Assembly: GCF_900113065.1 (NCBI RefSeq)
Contig: NZ_FOOA01000001.1
Location: 62,001-126,000, forward strand
Length of the DNA: 64,000 nucleotides
Direction: 5' to 3'
From: Aureimonas phyllosphaerae
GTDB taxonomy: Bacteria > Pseudomonadota > Alphaproteobacteria > Rhizobiales > Rhizobiaceae
The stretch's first letter is position 1. Every line of letters starts with the position of its first letter. The position numbers were made by a program, and so were the translations under genes. This document shows, piece after piece, positions 57,028 to 64,000 of the stretch. The notes beneath the pieces were generated by a model that saw only the letters and a program-made list of their open reading frames with translations, was not told the DNA's origin and ran no database searches.

Positions 57028-57377
57028 GAACAGGTCTCCGACGAGCATGAGGGGGCGAGGAGGTCGGCGCTGAGGTTCCCGCAGATCTCCGGGTTCCCCG
57101 AACAGCAGTCCTCTGTCAGGAAGGCGAGAAGCTGGCGCATGTCGTCGTAGCTCGCCGCATAAAGGATGCGGCGTCCGTCGCGCCATGAGCGCAGGAGCTT
57201 GGCGCGCTCCAGTGTCGCGAGGTGGAAGCTCATGCGCGTCGGCGGGATGGACAGCGCCTCGGCGATTTCCCCCGACGCCATGCCGTTCGGGCCGGCGCGG
57301 ACGAGCATCCGAAAGGCCGAGAGACGGTCGGCGTGGGCAAGGGCAGACAGGGCAGCAACGGCTGAGTCGTCGTTCAT
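57024..57377 (-). CDS. arsR: Arsenite-responsive repressor ArsR
   Basis: This 117-residue ArsR/SmtB regulator has the winged helix around SGEIAEALSIPPTRMSFHLATLERAKLL. The As(III) ligands are probably among the C-terminal cysteines C91, C92 and C99 (DCCSGNPEIC), with C111 and C116 in the tail. This is the Acidithiobacillus/Corynebacterium-like placement rather than the HTH-located CxC of E. coli ArsR. It is the first gene of the six-gene ars operon. Confidence 0.92.
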   Translation of the reverse strand: MNDDSAVAALSALAHADRLSAFRMLVRAGPNGMASGEIAEALSIPPTRMSFHLATLERAKLLRSWRDGRRILYAASYDDMRQLLAFLTEDCCSGNPEICGNLSADLLAPSCSSETCS

Positions 57378-57379
57378 CG

Positions 57380-57405
57380 CTACGATATTGCAAACATCAT
57401 TGTAG
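57380..57405. promoter_or_regulatory. ArsR operator candidate
   Basis: CTACGAT (57380-57386) and ATTGTAG (57399-57405) form a 6/7 inverted repeat immediately before the arsR start, in an A+T-richer stretch expected to hold the promoter. Confidence 0.5.
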
Positions 57406-57459
57406 TGTTCAAGCTGGGCGTCTCGGATGTCCGCTGCAAGGTCGGACGCGAGCTACGCT

Positions 57460-57485
57460 AGACGTCTCTTACGCCAGACGTCTCT
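57460..57485. repeat. Tandem AGACGTCTCT repeat
   Basis: AGACGTCTCT occurs twice, 16 bases apart (57460-57469 and 57476-57485), and each copy contains the palindrome AGACGTCT. It lies about 90-110 bases before arsR and just left of the rearranged ATPase relic. Confidence 0.7.
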
Positions 57486-57583
57486 AAAGGGTGGATAGCT
57501 GTCAGTCCGCTCTGGAGACGCAGGTACGGACAGCCGACATTGTCGGTCTTACTGAAGCTGTACTCAGTGAGCTCCGGCAGCGC

Positions 57584-57727
57584 ATTGGATGCTCGCCCGC
57601 CCGCCGCCCGCGGCGACGTCGTCCAGCATCTCGCCGACGAGAAAGAGGAGCACGACCGTCGCGGCCTCTTCCTCGGCGTCGATGAAGACGGTGCCTATGG
57701 CGGCAATGCTCATCAACGTCTGAGGGC
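57584..57727 (-). pseudogene. P-type ATPase relic, inverted N-terminal fragment
   Basis: On the minus strand this reads LMSIAAIGTVFIDAEEEAA and continues through LLFLVGEMLDDVAAGGGRAS. It is about 80% identical by eye to the membrane segment of the intact Zn/Cd ATPase at 37049-39232 (ALMSIAAVGAVFIGAEEEAA...). It is only about 45 codons and lies next to the C-terminal fragment in opposite orientation, so a deletion plus inversion has occurred. Confidence 0.8.
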
Positions 57728-57745
57728 GTCCGGCACCCGATCCGC

Positions 57746-58213
57746 CAAGCTAACGGGCGACAACAGGCGCACCGCGGAGGCGGTCGCCGCAGGCCTCGGC
57801 ATCGAAGGGCGCGCCGACCTCTTACCGCAGAACAAACAGCGCATCGTGCGCGAGCTTCAAGCGGATGGCTTCACGGTCGCCAAGATCTGCGACGCCATCA
57901 ACGACGCACCGGCGCTGGCTGCCGCCGAAACGGTATCGCAATGGGCGGCGGAACCGACTTCGCGTTGCAGGCGGCCGGCGCGGCCGTCCCGCACGGACGG
58001 CTTCAAGACATCCACGACATGATCGCACGGTGGAAGAGCATCATGGGCAACATTCGGACGAACATCGCCATCGCGCTGGGCCTGGAGATGGTGTTCCTCG
58101 TCACCACCGTCGTCGGCATCACGCGCCTCTGGCCGGCCATCCTAGCCGACACGGGCGCGATCGTCCTTGCCACCGCGAAGGCCATGCGCCTTCTCGGCTG
58201 TAGGCCCGGTTAG
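57746..58213 (+). pseudogene. P-type ATPase relic, C-terminal fragment with frameshift
   Basis: It reads LTGDNRRTAEAVAAGLGIEG then [10 protein letters not shown] in one frame up to about 57930. After a one-base slip it continues AMGGGTDF... to DTGAIVLATAKAMRLLG at the end. It matches the last quarter of the ATPase at 37049-39232 closely; the hinge GDGIND has become CDAIND. It lacks the catalytic domain and is non-functional. Confidence 0.88.
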
Positions 58214-58315
58214 CCACGCCAACCAAACCCTGCGGTCGCTCCGTTTGTGGGTCAAGGCCTTCGCTGGGCGCTGACACCAGCGGAGAGGGCATTGCCTCTA
58301 CGGCCGATTTGAGGA

Positions 58316-59050
58316 CTAGGCAGGGTCGTCCTCGACGGCAGCGGTCGATCCGACGGCGGAACCGCCGCCCCCGCCCATGCCACCCCCTGCGCTGCCACCT
58401 CCGCCACCGCCGCGCGCGCCATCACCCCTCTCCCGATCTCCTTTGCTCCGTCCGCCCGAACCCGACGGGTGGGCCGGACCTTGCCGCGGCAGGACAAGAC
58501 CGACCGGGACCGGATCGAGATCGAGCGCTTCACGGATGAAGTCGCGCAGCGATGCCACGAGCCTGTGCGTATGGGCGGGGCGCCCGGCAACCAACTCGCG
58601 GGCCGCCTTCTCGGCGAGCCTGACATGCTCTTCCGTCCCGAGCAGGATGATGTCGGCGAGCGAAGCCTCCACCGCGTCCCGGATCCGACGTCCGCGGTCC
58701 CATGCTGTCGGGTCCACGATAACGACGTCGGCCGTTCCGGCACCCATGGCTTCTCCTGCTGAAGCGCTCTGGCGCATCAAGTCGCAGAGATGCCGGGGAT
58801 CGACCGTCAGGGTACCCGTGAAGGATCCTCCGAGCACCTTGTAGGCCGCAATCAGGGTGCGCAGGCGCTCGTTGATCTGGCGGTTCAGGCGCTCGCGCTT
58901 CTGCTGAACCGTCAGCATGACCAGCAGTCGGATGCCGACACCGACGAGCGTGACAAGCGCCAGACCGAGGAGAGAGACGAACAGGCCCTGCCGAACAAGA
59001 GGTCGACGTTGCGCAAGGAATTCTCCTGTCAGCTTTCTGGTGCAATGCAC
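58316..59050 (-). CDS. Hypothetical membrane-anchored protein with Gly-rich tail
   Basis: This 244-residue protein has one N-terminal membrane helix (GLFVSLLGLALVTLVGVGIRLLVML). A cytoplasmic region follows (QQKRERLNRQINERLRTLIA, then AGTADVVIVDPTAWDRGRR) and a C-terminus of almost pure Gly/Ser/Ala. The GTADVVIVD stretch looks like a small alpha/beta domain. I do not know the family. The start codon is uncertain (GTG 59050). Confidence 0.55.
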   Translation of the reverse strand: MHCTRKLTGEFLAQRRPLVRQGLFVSLLGLALVTLVGVGIRLLVMLTVQQKRERLNRQINERLRTLIAAYKVLGGSFTGTLTVDPRHLCDLMRQSASAGEAMGAGTADVVIVDPTAWDRGRRIRDAVEASLADIILLGTEEHVRLAEKAARELVAGRPAHTHRLVASLRDFIREALDLDPVPVGLVLPRQGPAHPSGSGGRSKGDRERGDGARGGGGGGSAGGGMGGGGGSAVGSTAAVEDDPA

Positions 59051-59118
59051 GAACGGCTGACGAGACGTTTATGGGCCGGCTCAGGCACAATCTTTTGGTC
59101 GCCAGGGCATTCATCCGT

Positions 59119-59556
59119 TCACCCTCGATAGGCAACGAGGATCGCTCCCGCGGCTATGAAGGCAACGCCCAACCAGTTCGGCGCGGACAGTCGCTCGCCG
59201 AGGAAGACGACGCCGAACACCGCGACAAGGACGACGCTCAGCTTGTCGATCGGCGCGACCCGGGCGGCGTCGCCGAGCTTCAGGGCACGGAAGTAGCAGA
59301 GCCAGGATCCTCCCGTCGCGATCCCCGAGAGCACCAGGAACAGGTACGTTCGCCCCGAGATGGATCCCGGCGACTGGAACTGGCCCGTCATCGCGAGGAT
59401 CGCGCCGAGCACGATAAGGATGACGACTGTCCGGATGAAGGTGGCGAAGTCGGAGTTGACGTTCTCGATCCCGATCTTCGCGAAGATCGCCGTGAGGGCC
59501 GCGAAGGCCGCGGACGAGAGTGCCCAGAACTGCCAGGAGGCGACGGCGAACTTCAT
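59119..59556 (-). CDS. EamA/DMT-family small membrane transporter
   Basis: This 145-residue protein is a single EamA repeat with five helices: WQFWALSSAAFAALTAIFAKIG, then VVILIVLGAILAMTG, and VAPIDKLSVVLVAVFGVVFLGE with the conserved end LGVAFIAAGAILVAY. Short EamA proteins work as dimers and move small metabolites or drugs. ATG 59556 has GGAG upstream; a longer frame is unlikely. Confidence 0.82.
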   Translation of the reverse strand: MKFAVASWQFWALSSAAFAALTAIFAKIGIENVNSDFATFIRTVVILIVLGAILAMTGQFQSPGSISGRTYLFLVLSGIATGGSWLCYFRALKLGDAARVAPIDKLSVVLVAVFGVVFLGERLSAPNWLGVAFIAAGAILVAYRG

Positions 59557-59635
59557 CGGGATTGCTCCATTTTGAGAGGCGACAGCGGCGGAGGTGGTTG
59601 CCGCCGGTCGCGTCCGGGAATGCCAGTGGACTTCG

Positions 59636-61480
59636 TCATCCGATCTGCGGAATGGGGCCGGCTGCCCCATCTTCTGCGACGGTGGTCTCCTCAAGGGACT
59701 CGTCACCCTCTCCGACCGTCCAGTGCTCGATGTGCTTGAACACGATCACCTTGTCGCGGAGGAGCGAGCCATGCTCGCGGCAGAAGGTCTCGAGCACCGG
59801 ACGGTGCCCGACCAGTTCGACACACATCGTCAGCTCCGGATTGGAATACTCCCCGCTCGGCTCCTGCGCGACGCCGTGGTTGCTGTAGCCGTAGTGGGTG
59901 TGGTGGGCGATGGCGTTCATGATCCCGGCCTTCTTGGCGAGGAGCACGAGCTCGCGGTAGAGGGGCTTGCCGCCCCACAACGCGAACCGCCCCGACCCCG
60001 ACGCCTTGTCGCCGGGCTTCAAGTAGATCCGGAGCATCCCGATGTCGCTCGGGCTGAGGTGGTGCGAATGGGTCATGTCGGTTCCTGTCGAGGGAGTGAA
60101 GGAGAGTGGTTCGGCAACCCGGGCTGCCCGACGGCGGCCAGGCAGGGAGAAGTCGGGCGTCGGCCTGCCGATGGTGCGCACCTCCCGCAGCGAGACGTCG
60201 GGCGGCAGGAAGCCGTGGTCGATCTTCGGCACGCCGACGCGCTGGGATAGGTAGATGCCGGAGTGGCCGCTGAAGACGTAGGCGAGGAAACAGGCCGTCG
60301 CGATGTAGACGGCGTTCTCCGCGCCGAAGAGCTCGATGCCCATGATGGTGCAGGCGATCGGCGTGTTCGAGGCGCCGGCGAAGACGGCGACGAAGCCGAT
60401 CCCGGCGAAGAGGTCGACGGGCGCGCCGATCGCATGGCCGATCGCGCTGCCGAGGCCGGCTCCGATGAAGAAGAGCGGGGTGACCTCGCCGCCCTTGAAG
60501 CCGCAGCCCAGCGTCACGACGGTGAAGAGCAGCTTCCACGCCCAGGCCCACTCGTTGGACCGGGCAGGATCGAAGAAGCCGGAGATCGTCGCGTCCGCCG
60601 GGTTGGGGGACCAGACGCCGAGGCCAAGATACTCGCGGGTCCCGAGGACGTAGACGAGACCGATGAGGAGGAGGCCGCCGAGGACGGGACGCAAGGGGGC
60701 GAAGGGCAGGATGCGCTTCACGAGGCCCTGCACGGCGTGGAGGCTCTCGGCGAAGAACTGGCTGACGAGGCCGAAGGCGACGCCCGCCAGCGCGACCTGG
60801 GCGAATAGGAGGATGTCAAGCCTGAAGCCTTGCATCCCGTCCCCGAAGCCAATGAGGAAGTGGGTGTGCTCGATGCCCCATTGCAGGCAGACCCAGTCGC
60901 CGACGACGGCCGCGACGAGGCAGGGCACCAATGCCTCGTACTGGATGCGACCGACCGTCAGGACCTCAAGCGCGAAGATCGCGCCGGCGATTGGTGTTCC
61001 GAAGACCGCGCCGAAGCCTGCGGCGATGCCGGCCATGAGGAGGAGGCGGACCTCCTTCTGTCCCAGCCGCATCGCCTTGCCGAAGGCGGACGCAAGGCTG
61101 CCGCCGAGCTGGACCGCCGTCCCCTCGCGTCCCGCCGATCCGCCGAAGAGGTGGGTGACCACCGTTGAGACCAGGATCAGCGGCGCCATGCGCAAGGGCA
61201 CGCCGCCGCCCGGCTCGTGGATCTGTTCGACGATCAGGTTGTTGCCGCCCTCGGCCGACCGACCGAACCAATGGTAGGCAAGGCCAACGGCGAGACCGGC
61301 GACGGGAAGCCAGTAGAAGAGGTCGGGGGTCTCGAACCTTGCTTTGGTGGCGACGTCGAGAGCCCAAAGGAACAGGGCGCAGGCCGAGCCGACGGCAGCG
61401 GCCATCGGCAGGACGAGCAGCACCCACTTGGCGAGGACGATCGCCTGGAGGGTTCGGGTGGCAAGGGCATTCGGCGGCAT
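59636..61480 (-). CDS. CLC-type anion transporter fused to DUF190 domain, probable fluoride exporter
   Basis: This is a single 614-residue open frame. Residues 1-430 are a CLC membrane protein: helices from [32 protein letters not shown] in place of the chloride-type GSGIP, then [13 protein letters not shown] with the gating Glu. Residues from about 469 ([13 protein letters not shown], start 60076) are a DUF190 domain ([27 protein letters not shown]). An AGGAA site lies before the internal ATG, so DUF190 may also be made alone. The GREGT motif, lack of GSGIP and a candidate fluoride riboswitch upstream suggest a fluoride-type (CLC-F) transporter. Confidence 0.82.
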   Translation of the reverse strand: MPPNALATRTLQAIVLAKWVLLVLPMAAAVGSACALFLWALDVATKARFETPDLFYWLPVAGLAVGLAYHWFGRSAEGGNNLIVEQIHEPGGGVPLRMAPLILVSTVVTHLFGGSAGREGTAVQLGGSLASAFGKAMRLGQKEVRLLLMAGIAAGFGAVFGTPIAGAIFALEVLTVGRIQYEALVPCLVAAVVGDWVCLQWGIEHTHFLIGFGDGMQGFRLDILLFAQVALAGVAFGLVSQFFAESLHAVQGLVKRILPFAPLRPVLGGLLLIGLVYVLGTREYLGLGVWSPNPADATISGFFDPARSNEWAWAWKLLFTVVTLGCGFKGGEVTPLFFIGAGLGSAIGHAIGAPVDLFAGIGFVAVFAGASNTPIACTIMGIELFGAENAVYIATACFLAYVFSGHSGIYLSQRVGVPKIDHGFLPPDVSLREVRTIGRPTPDFSLPGRRRAARVAEPLSFTPSTGTDMTHSHHLSPSDIGMLRIYLKPGDKASGSGRFALWGGKPLYRELVLLAKKAGIMNAIAHHTHYGYSNHGVAQEPSGEYSNPELTMCVELVGHRPVLETFCREHGSLLRDKVIVFKHIEHWTVGEGDESLEETTVAEDGAAGPIPQIG

Positions 61481-61553
61481 GATCTGGCTCCGGTGCGGGC
61501 GGAGCGATCAGGCAGTCTGCATCGGGTGGGATGCGGGCCGGACATCACTACTC

Positions 61554-61570
61554 GCCCGCCATGTTGCGGG
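61554..61570 (-). promoter_or_regulatory. Hairpin following the riboswitch
   Basis: CCCGC and GCGGG pair around a short loop directly after the CUCCUAC end of the candidate riboswitch. No T-run follows, so it could be part of a translational or Rho-type switch rather than an intrinsic terminator. Confidence 0.45.
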
Positions 61571-61574
61571 TGGA

Positions 61575-61634
61575 GTAGGAGTCATCAGCCCATCGGAAGG
61601 CGGTTCGGCACGAGGCCCGGCAGAATCCATTGCC
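61575..61634 (-). ncRNA. Candidate fluoride riboswitch (crcB motif) of the CLC-DUF190 gene
   Basis: In the leader of the CLC gene, the RNA reads GGCAATGGATTCTGCC (61634-61619, a 4-bp stem with the AUGGA loop), then AACCGCC (61605-61599) and GGGCUGAUGACUCCUAC (61591-61575). The last stretch matches the 3' half of the crcB motif (CUGAUGACUCCUAC). GGA in the loop can pair with UCC to form the pseudoknot, three of the usual four pairs. A 13-base insertion separates stem 1 from the AACCGCC arm, so it is not a perfect match. Confidence 0.62.
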
Positions 61635-61770
61635 GTCCCGGACGGCTACGCGATCGTCGCGAGCGCTGTCAACTAGGGTTTCATGTGCCGTCGGACACGC
61701 CTTCAGGGAACTGGTGATCGAAGGGAATGTTGCTCTGTTTCATGCAACTTACTGCCTTGGAGATGTCACG

Positions 61771-62949
61771 ATGCCCACAAGACGGACCGTGCTCCAAGGA
61801 GCGAGTTGCCTCTTGGTGACTCATACGACATGGTCCACTTTGGCTGCTTCGGCGGCCACCGCTGCACCGACCGAGCCCGCCAGCGACCTGCTCGTCCACA
61901 GCAAGCTTCCTTTGAACGCCGAGACGCCGATCGCCAAGCTCCGGTCCTCCTTCGTCACGCCCCAGGCCGATTTCTACATCCGCGACCACGGCACCGTGCC
62001 GAAGATCGACGAGACGGGCTACAGGCTGAAGATCGGCGGCAAGGTGGAGACGCCCGTCGAACTGTCGCTTTCGGATCTCAAGTCACGCTTCCCCGAGCGG
62101 AATGTCATGGCCGTCATGCAGTGCGCCGGCAACCGCCGGGCAGACATGGTCGATGTCGGGTATGTCGAGGGTGACCTCTGGGGCCCCGGCGCGATCGGCA
62201 ATGCGGAATGGACCGGCGTCTCGCTAGCTGACGTCCTCAGCGCCGCAGGCGCCGAAGACGGCACAGGGCTCCATGTGGCGTTCTTCGCGCATGACGAGGT
62301 CGTCATGAAGGATGATCGTTTCGACTACGGCGTCTCGATCCCGCTCGAGAAGGCGATGACCCCGGATGTTCTCCTCGCCTGGGCCATGAACGGCGAGCCC
62401 TTGATGGCCGAGCACGGCTTTCCCCTACGCGTCGTGGTGCCCGGCTACGCCGGAACTCGCAGCCCCAAATGGTTGGCCTCGATCATGGTGCAGGACGAAG
62501 AGGCCGATACCCCGATCCAGCGAAAGGAGTATCGGCTCTTTCCTTCGACGACGACGAAGGAGTCGGCCGACAAGGATCCGAACGTCGTCATCAACGACAT
62601 GCCCTCGAACGCTGCGATCTGCATTCCGGCTGCCGGGGCGACGTTGAAGCCGGGAACGACGAAGATTGAGGGCTACGCGATCGGGACGCAAAATGGCGTC
62701 GCCAAGGTCGAGGTCTCCTACGATGGTGGCGAGATTTGGCACGAGGCTACTATCGACAAGCAGGCTGATACCCAGTGGGCGTGGATCTTCTGGTCTGTCG
62801 TCCTCGACCTACCGACCGGACAGCACCAGCTCGCCGTCCGTTCCTTCGACGGTGTCGGCGGTTCGCAACCCGACGACATCGCGAAGATCTGGAATTGGAA
62901 GGGTTATCTCGCCTATTCGTGGCATCGCGTCTCGATCAGAGTCGGCTGA
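61771..62949 (+). CDS. Molybdopterin oxidoreductase, sulfite dehydrogenase SoxC/SorA-like
   Basis: This 392-residue protein has a Tat-like signal (TRRTVLQG plus a hydrophobic stretch). The sulfite-oxidase-type molybdopterin domain follows, with the Mo ligand Cys in AVMQCAGNRRADM, then GYAGTRSPKWLASI, and a C-terminal Mo-co dimerisation domain (VEVSYDGGEIWHEATI). It probably oxidises sulfite or a related substrate in the periplasm. No SoxD cytochrome gene lies next to it. The ATG at 61771 has TTGGAG upstream. The gap 61635-61770 shows no other gene. Confidence 0.9.
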   Translation: MPTRRTVLQGASCLLVTHTTWSTLAASAATAAPTEPASDLLVHSKLPLNAETPIAKLRSSFVTPQADFYIRDHGTVPKIDETGYRLKIGGKVETPVELSLSDLKSRFPERNVMAVMQCAGNRRADMVDVGYVEGDLWGPGAIGNAEWTGVSLADVLSAAGAEDGTGLHVAFFAHDEVVMKDDRFDYGVSIPLEKAMTPDVLLAWAMNGEPLMAEHGFPLRVVVPGYAGTRSPKWLASIMVQDEEADTPIQRKEYRLFPSTTTKESADKDPNVVINDMPSNAAICIPAAGATLKPGTTKIEGYAIGTQNGVAKVEVSYDGGEIWHEATIDKQADTQWAWIFWSVVLDLPTGQHQLAVRSFDGVGGSQPDDIAKIWNWKGYLAYSWHRVSIRVG

Positions 62950-63043
62950 GGCTTCGCAAAGGGACGAAGGCCGCGAACGCGTCCGATCGGCTAGCGCACC
63001 AACACGTCCGATCGTTTCTGCGGTTGGTCGATGATGCGAGCAG

Positions 63044-63244
63044 ATGAAAGGCGGGATTGCCATGAGCAAGCAGCATGGACCGGAAGATACAGACGAGCTG
63101 GAGATGGAAGAGCTGGCCCAAATCGAAGATGGGCCATCGAGCGCCAGAGATGTGTCGAAGGCTCGCGACTCAGGTCTTTCATGGGTTCTCATCGCAGGTG
63201 CGTTGCTGGCCGTCTGCGTCGTCCTGTGGAGCACGCTTGGCTAG
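63044..63244 (+). CDS. Small single-span membrane protein
   Basis: This 66-residue protein (or 60 from ATG 63062) has an acidic N-terminal half (DELEMEELAQIED) and one C-terminal membrane helix (LSWVLIAGALLAVCVVLW). AAAGGCGGG lies before ATG 63062. The function is unknown. Composition and topology support a real tail-anchored protein, but the short length leaves doubt. Confidence 0.5.
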   Translation: MKGGIAMSKQHGPEDTDELEMEELAQIEDGPSSARDVSKARDSGLSWVLIAGALLAVCVVLWSTLG

Positions 63245-63270
63245 CAACGCAACTCTGGACCCAGCCGTCT

Positions 63271-64000
63271 CTAGCGGCTGGTGAGGACCGGGCTGGCCGT
63301 ACCCTTCAGACCCTCGACCACGACCAGCCGCGGCTCCTTGCCCGCCGCCGGCTCCCCCGGGGCGCCGATCGTGCGCACCGGGCCGATGCTGGAGGCCATG
63401 CCGGCGCCCTTGTCGTTGGTCTTCAGCACCACGACGGGCTCGTCCTGCCCTTCGAAGAACACGCCGTATTCGGTCACCGGCTTCAGCTTGGCGAGGCTGA
63501 CGTCGATCGCGTCAACGAGGCCGAGATTGCGCGAGACGACCATGCCGGAACCGTCCGCGCCCTCGGGCGCCTTCAGCGATAGCGTCAGGTTCTCTGGACC
63601 CGCCTTCAACGGCACAAGGTTTTCGGTGCCCGCGCCCACGGGAACCGCGCCTGGCACGAAGACGAGGGCCTGCGGGGCCTGTCCGGTCGGGATCTCGGCC
63701 ACGACCTTCTGCTCGGCCGTGTCGATCACGTCGACCTTGTCGCCGTTCTCGAGCCCGACGAAGATCCGGCTGCCGTCCTCCGAACCCCAGATGCCGTGTG
63801 GCAGCGCCCCGACCGAAATCGTTGCAACGAGCTGCGTCTTCTCGCCGGGCTTGTAGACCTTCACGACGTTCTCGCCGCCGATCGTGACGTAGACCAGCGT
63901 CTCGCCGTCCACCGTTCCGAAGCCGAGATGGTTGGAGATCGGCCCGCTGTCGATCACCTCCTTCACCTCGAGCGTCTTGGCATCGACGCGCGTGACCTTG
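63271..64000 (-). CDS. YVTN-type beta-propeller protein, C-terminal part
   Basis: The frame enters from the right edge (KVTRVDAKTLEVKEV) and shows repeated propeller blades such as TLVYVTIGGENVVKVYKPGE and RIFVGLENGDKVDVIDTAEQ. It ends in a 100-residue region with Ig-like character (KPVTEYGVFFEGQDEPVVVL). Such secreted proteins are often found with redox or metal genes; the substrate is unknown. The 5' end is outside the window. Confidence 0.8.
   Translation of the reverse strand, partial: KVTRVDAKTLEVKEVIDSGPISNHLGFGTVDGETLVYVTIGGENVVKVYKPGEKTQLVATISVGALPHGIWGSEDGSRIFVGLENGDKVDVIDTAEQKVVAEIPTGQAPQALVFVPGAVPVGAGTENLVPLKAGPENLTLSLKAPEGADGSGMVVSRNLGLVDAIDVSLAKLKPVTEYGVFFEGQDEPVVVLKTNDKGAGMASSIGPVRTIGAPGEPAAGKEPRLVVVEGLKGTASPVLTSR

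Noticed and set aside
1-64000. tRNA, rRNA or CRISPR genes
   Set aside because: No cloverleaf, rRNA segment or spaced repeats were seen on reading either strand; a covariance search would be needed to exclude a tRNA fully.

Overview
The window is GC-rich DNA (about two-thirds G+C by eye) that looks like an alphaproteobacterial chromosome, most likely Hyphomicrobiales (Rhizobiales). The main clue is a complete alpha-glucoside operon in the aglE-aglF-aglG-aglA-aglK order with a divergent LacI regulator, the arrangement known from Sinorhizobium. An exact genus cannot be given. No rRNA, tRNA or CRISPR array was seen.

Region 1 (1-24002) looks like core chromosome. It holds a glucose-type ABC sugar transporter with a divergent LacI regulator and twin palindromic operators (1-5304), the agl operon with AglR (5390-12837), an ArgO/LysE exporter with a divergent ArgP-like LysR regulator (12883-14499), an aldo/keto reductase, a flavin amine oxidase, a CLC chloride channel/antiporter overlapping a DUF2254 membrane protein, KatG, a YciA-like thioesterase and an NnrU-family protein. 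It ends in the first 170 codons of dinB (DNA polymerase IV), which is cut off abruptly.

Region 2 (24003-31814) starts at that cut. It is a tightly overlapping six-gene operon of three different tyrosine recombinases, two small HTH/coiled-coil proteins and a RecD2-like helicase. This appears to be the integration module of a large Tn554/recombinase-trio-like mobile element inserted in dinB. It is followed by a perfect 23-bp inverted repeat. The 3' half of dinB is not in the window, so the element probably runs past the right edge.

Region 3 (32169 to about 61480) is cargo dominated by metal and metalloid handling. It contains mntH/mntR manganese uptake with DsbA-like and L,D-transpeptidase envelope genes, a CadR/ZntR-type regulator with a Zn/Cd/Pb P-type ATPase, and a copper module (DUF411, PCuAC, SCO1). 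Next come CopA, CueR and CopZ with two CueR-type promoters, a CusBA-like RND efflux system with small secreted Met/His/Cys-rich proteins, and an arsRC-arsN-arsH-arsB-MFS operon. A rearranged P-type ATPase relic, a DMT permease, and a CLC-DUF190 fusion behind a candidate fluoride riboswitch complete it. The genes work together mainly as export pumps (P1B ATPases, RND, ArsB, CLC) plus periplasmic binding proteins, each block under its own metal-sensing regulator.

Region 4 (61771-64000) has a SoxC/SorA-like molybdopterin oxidoreductase, a small membrane protein and the 3' part of a beta-propeller gene that leaves the window.
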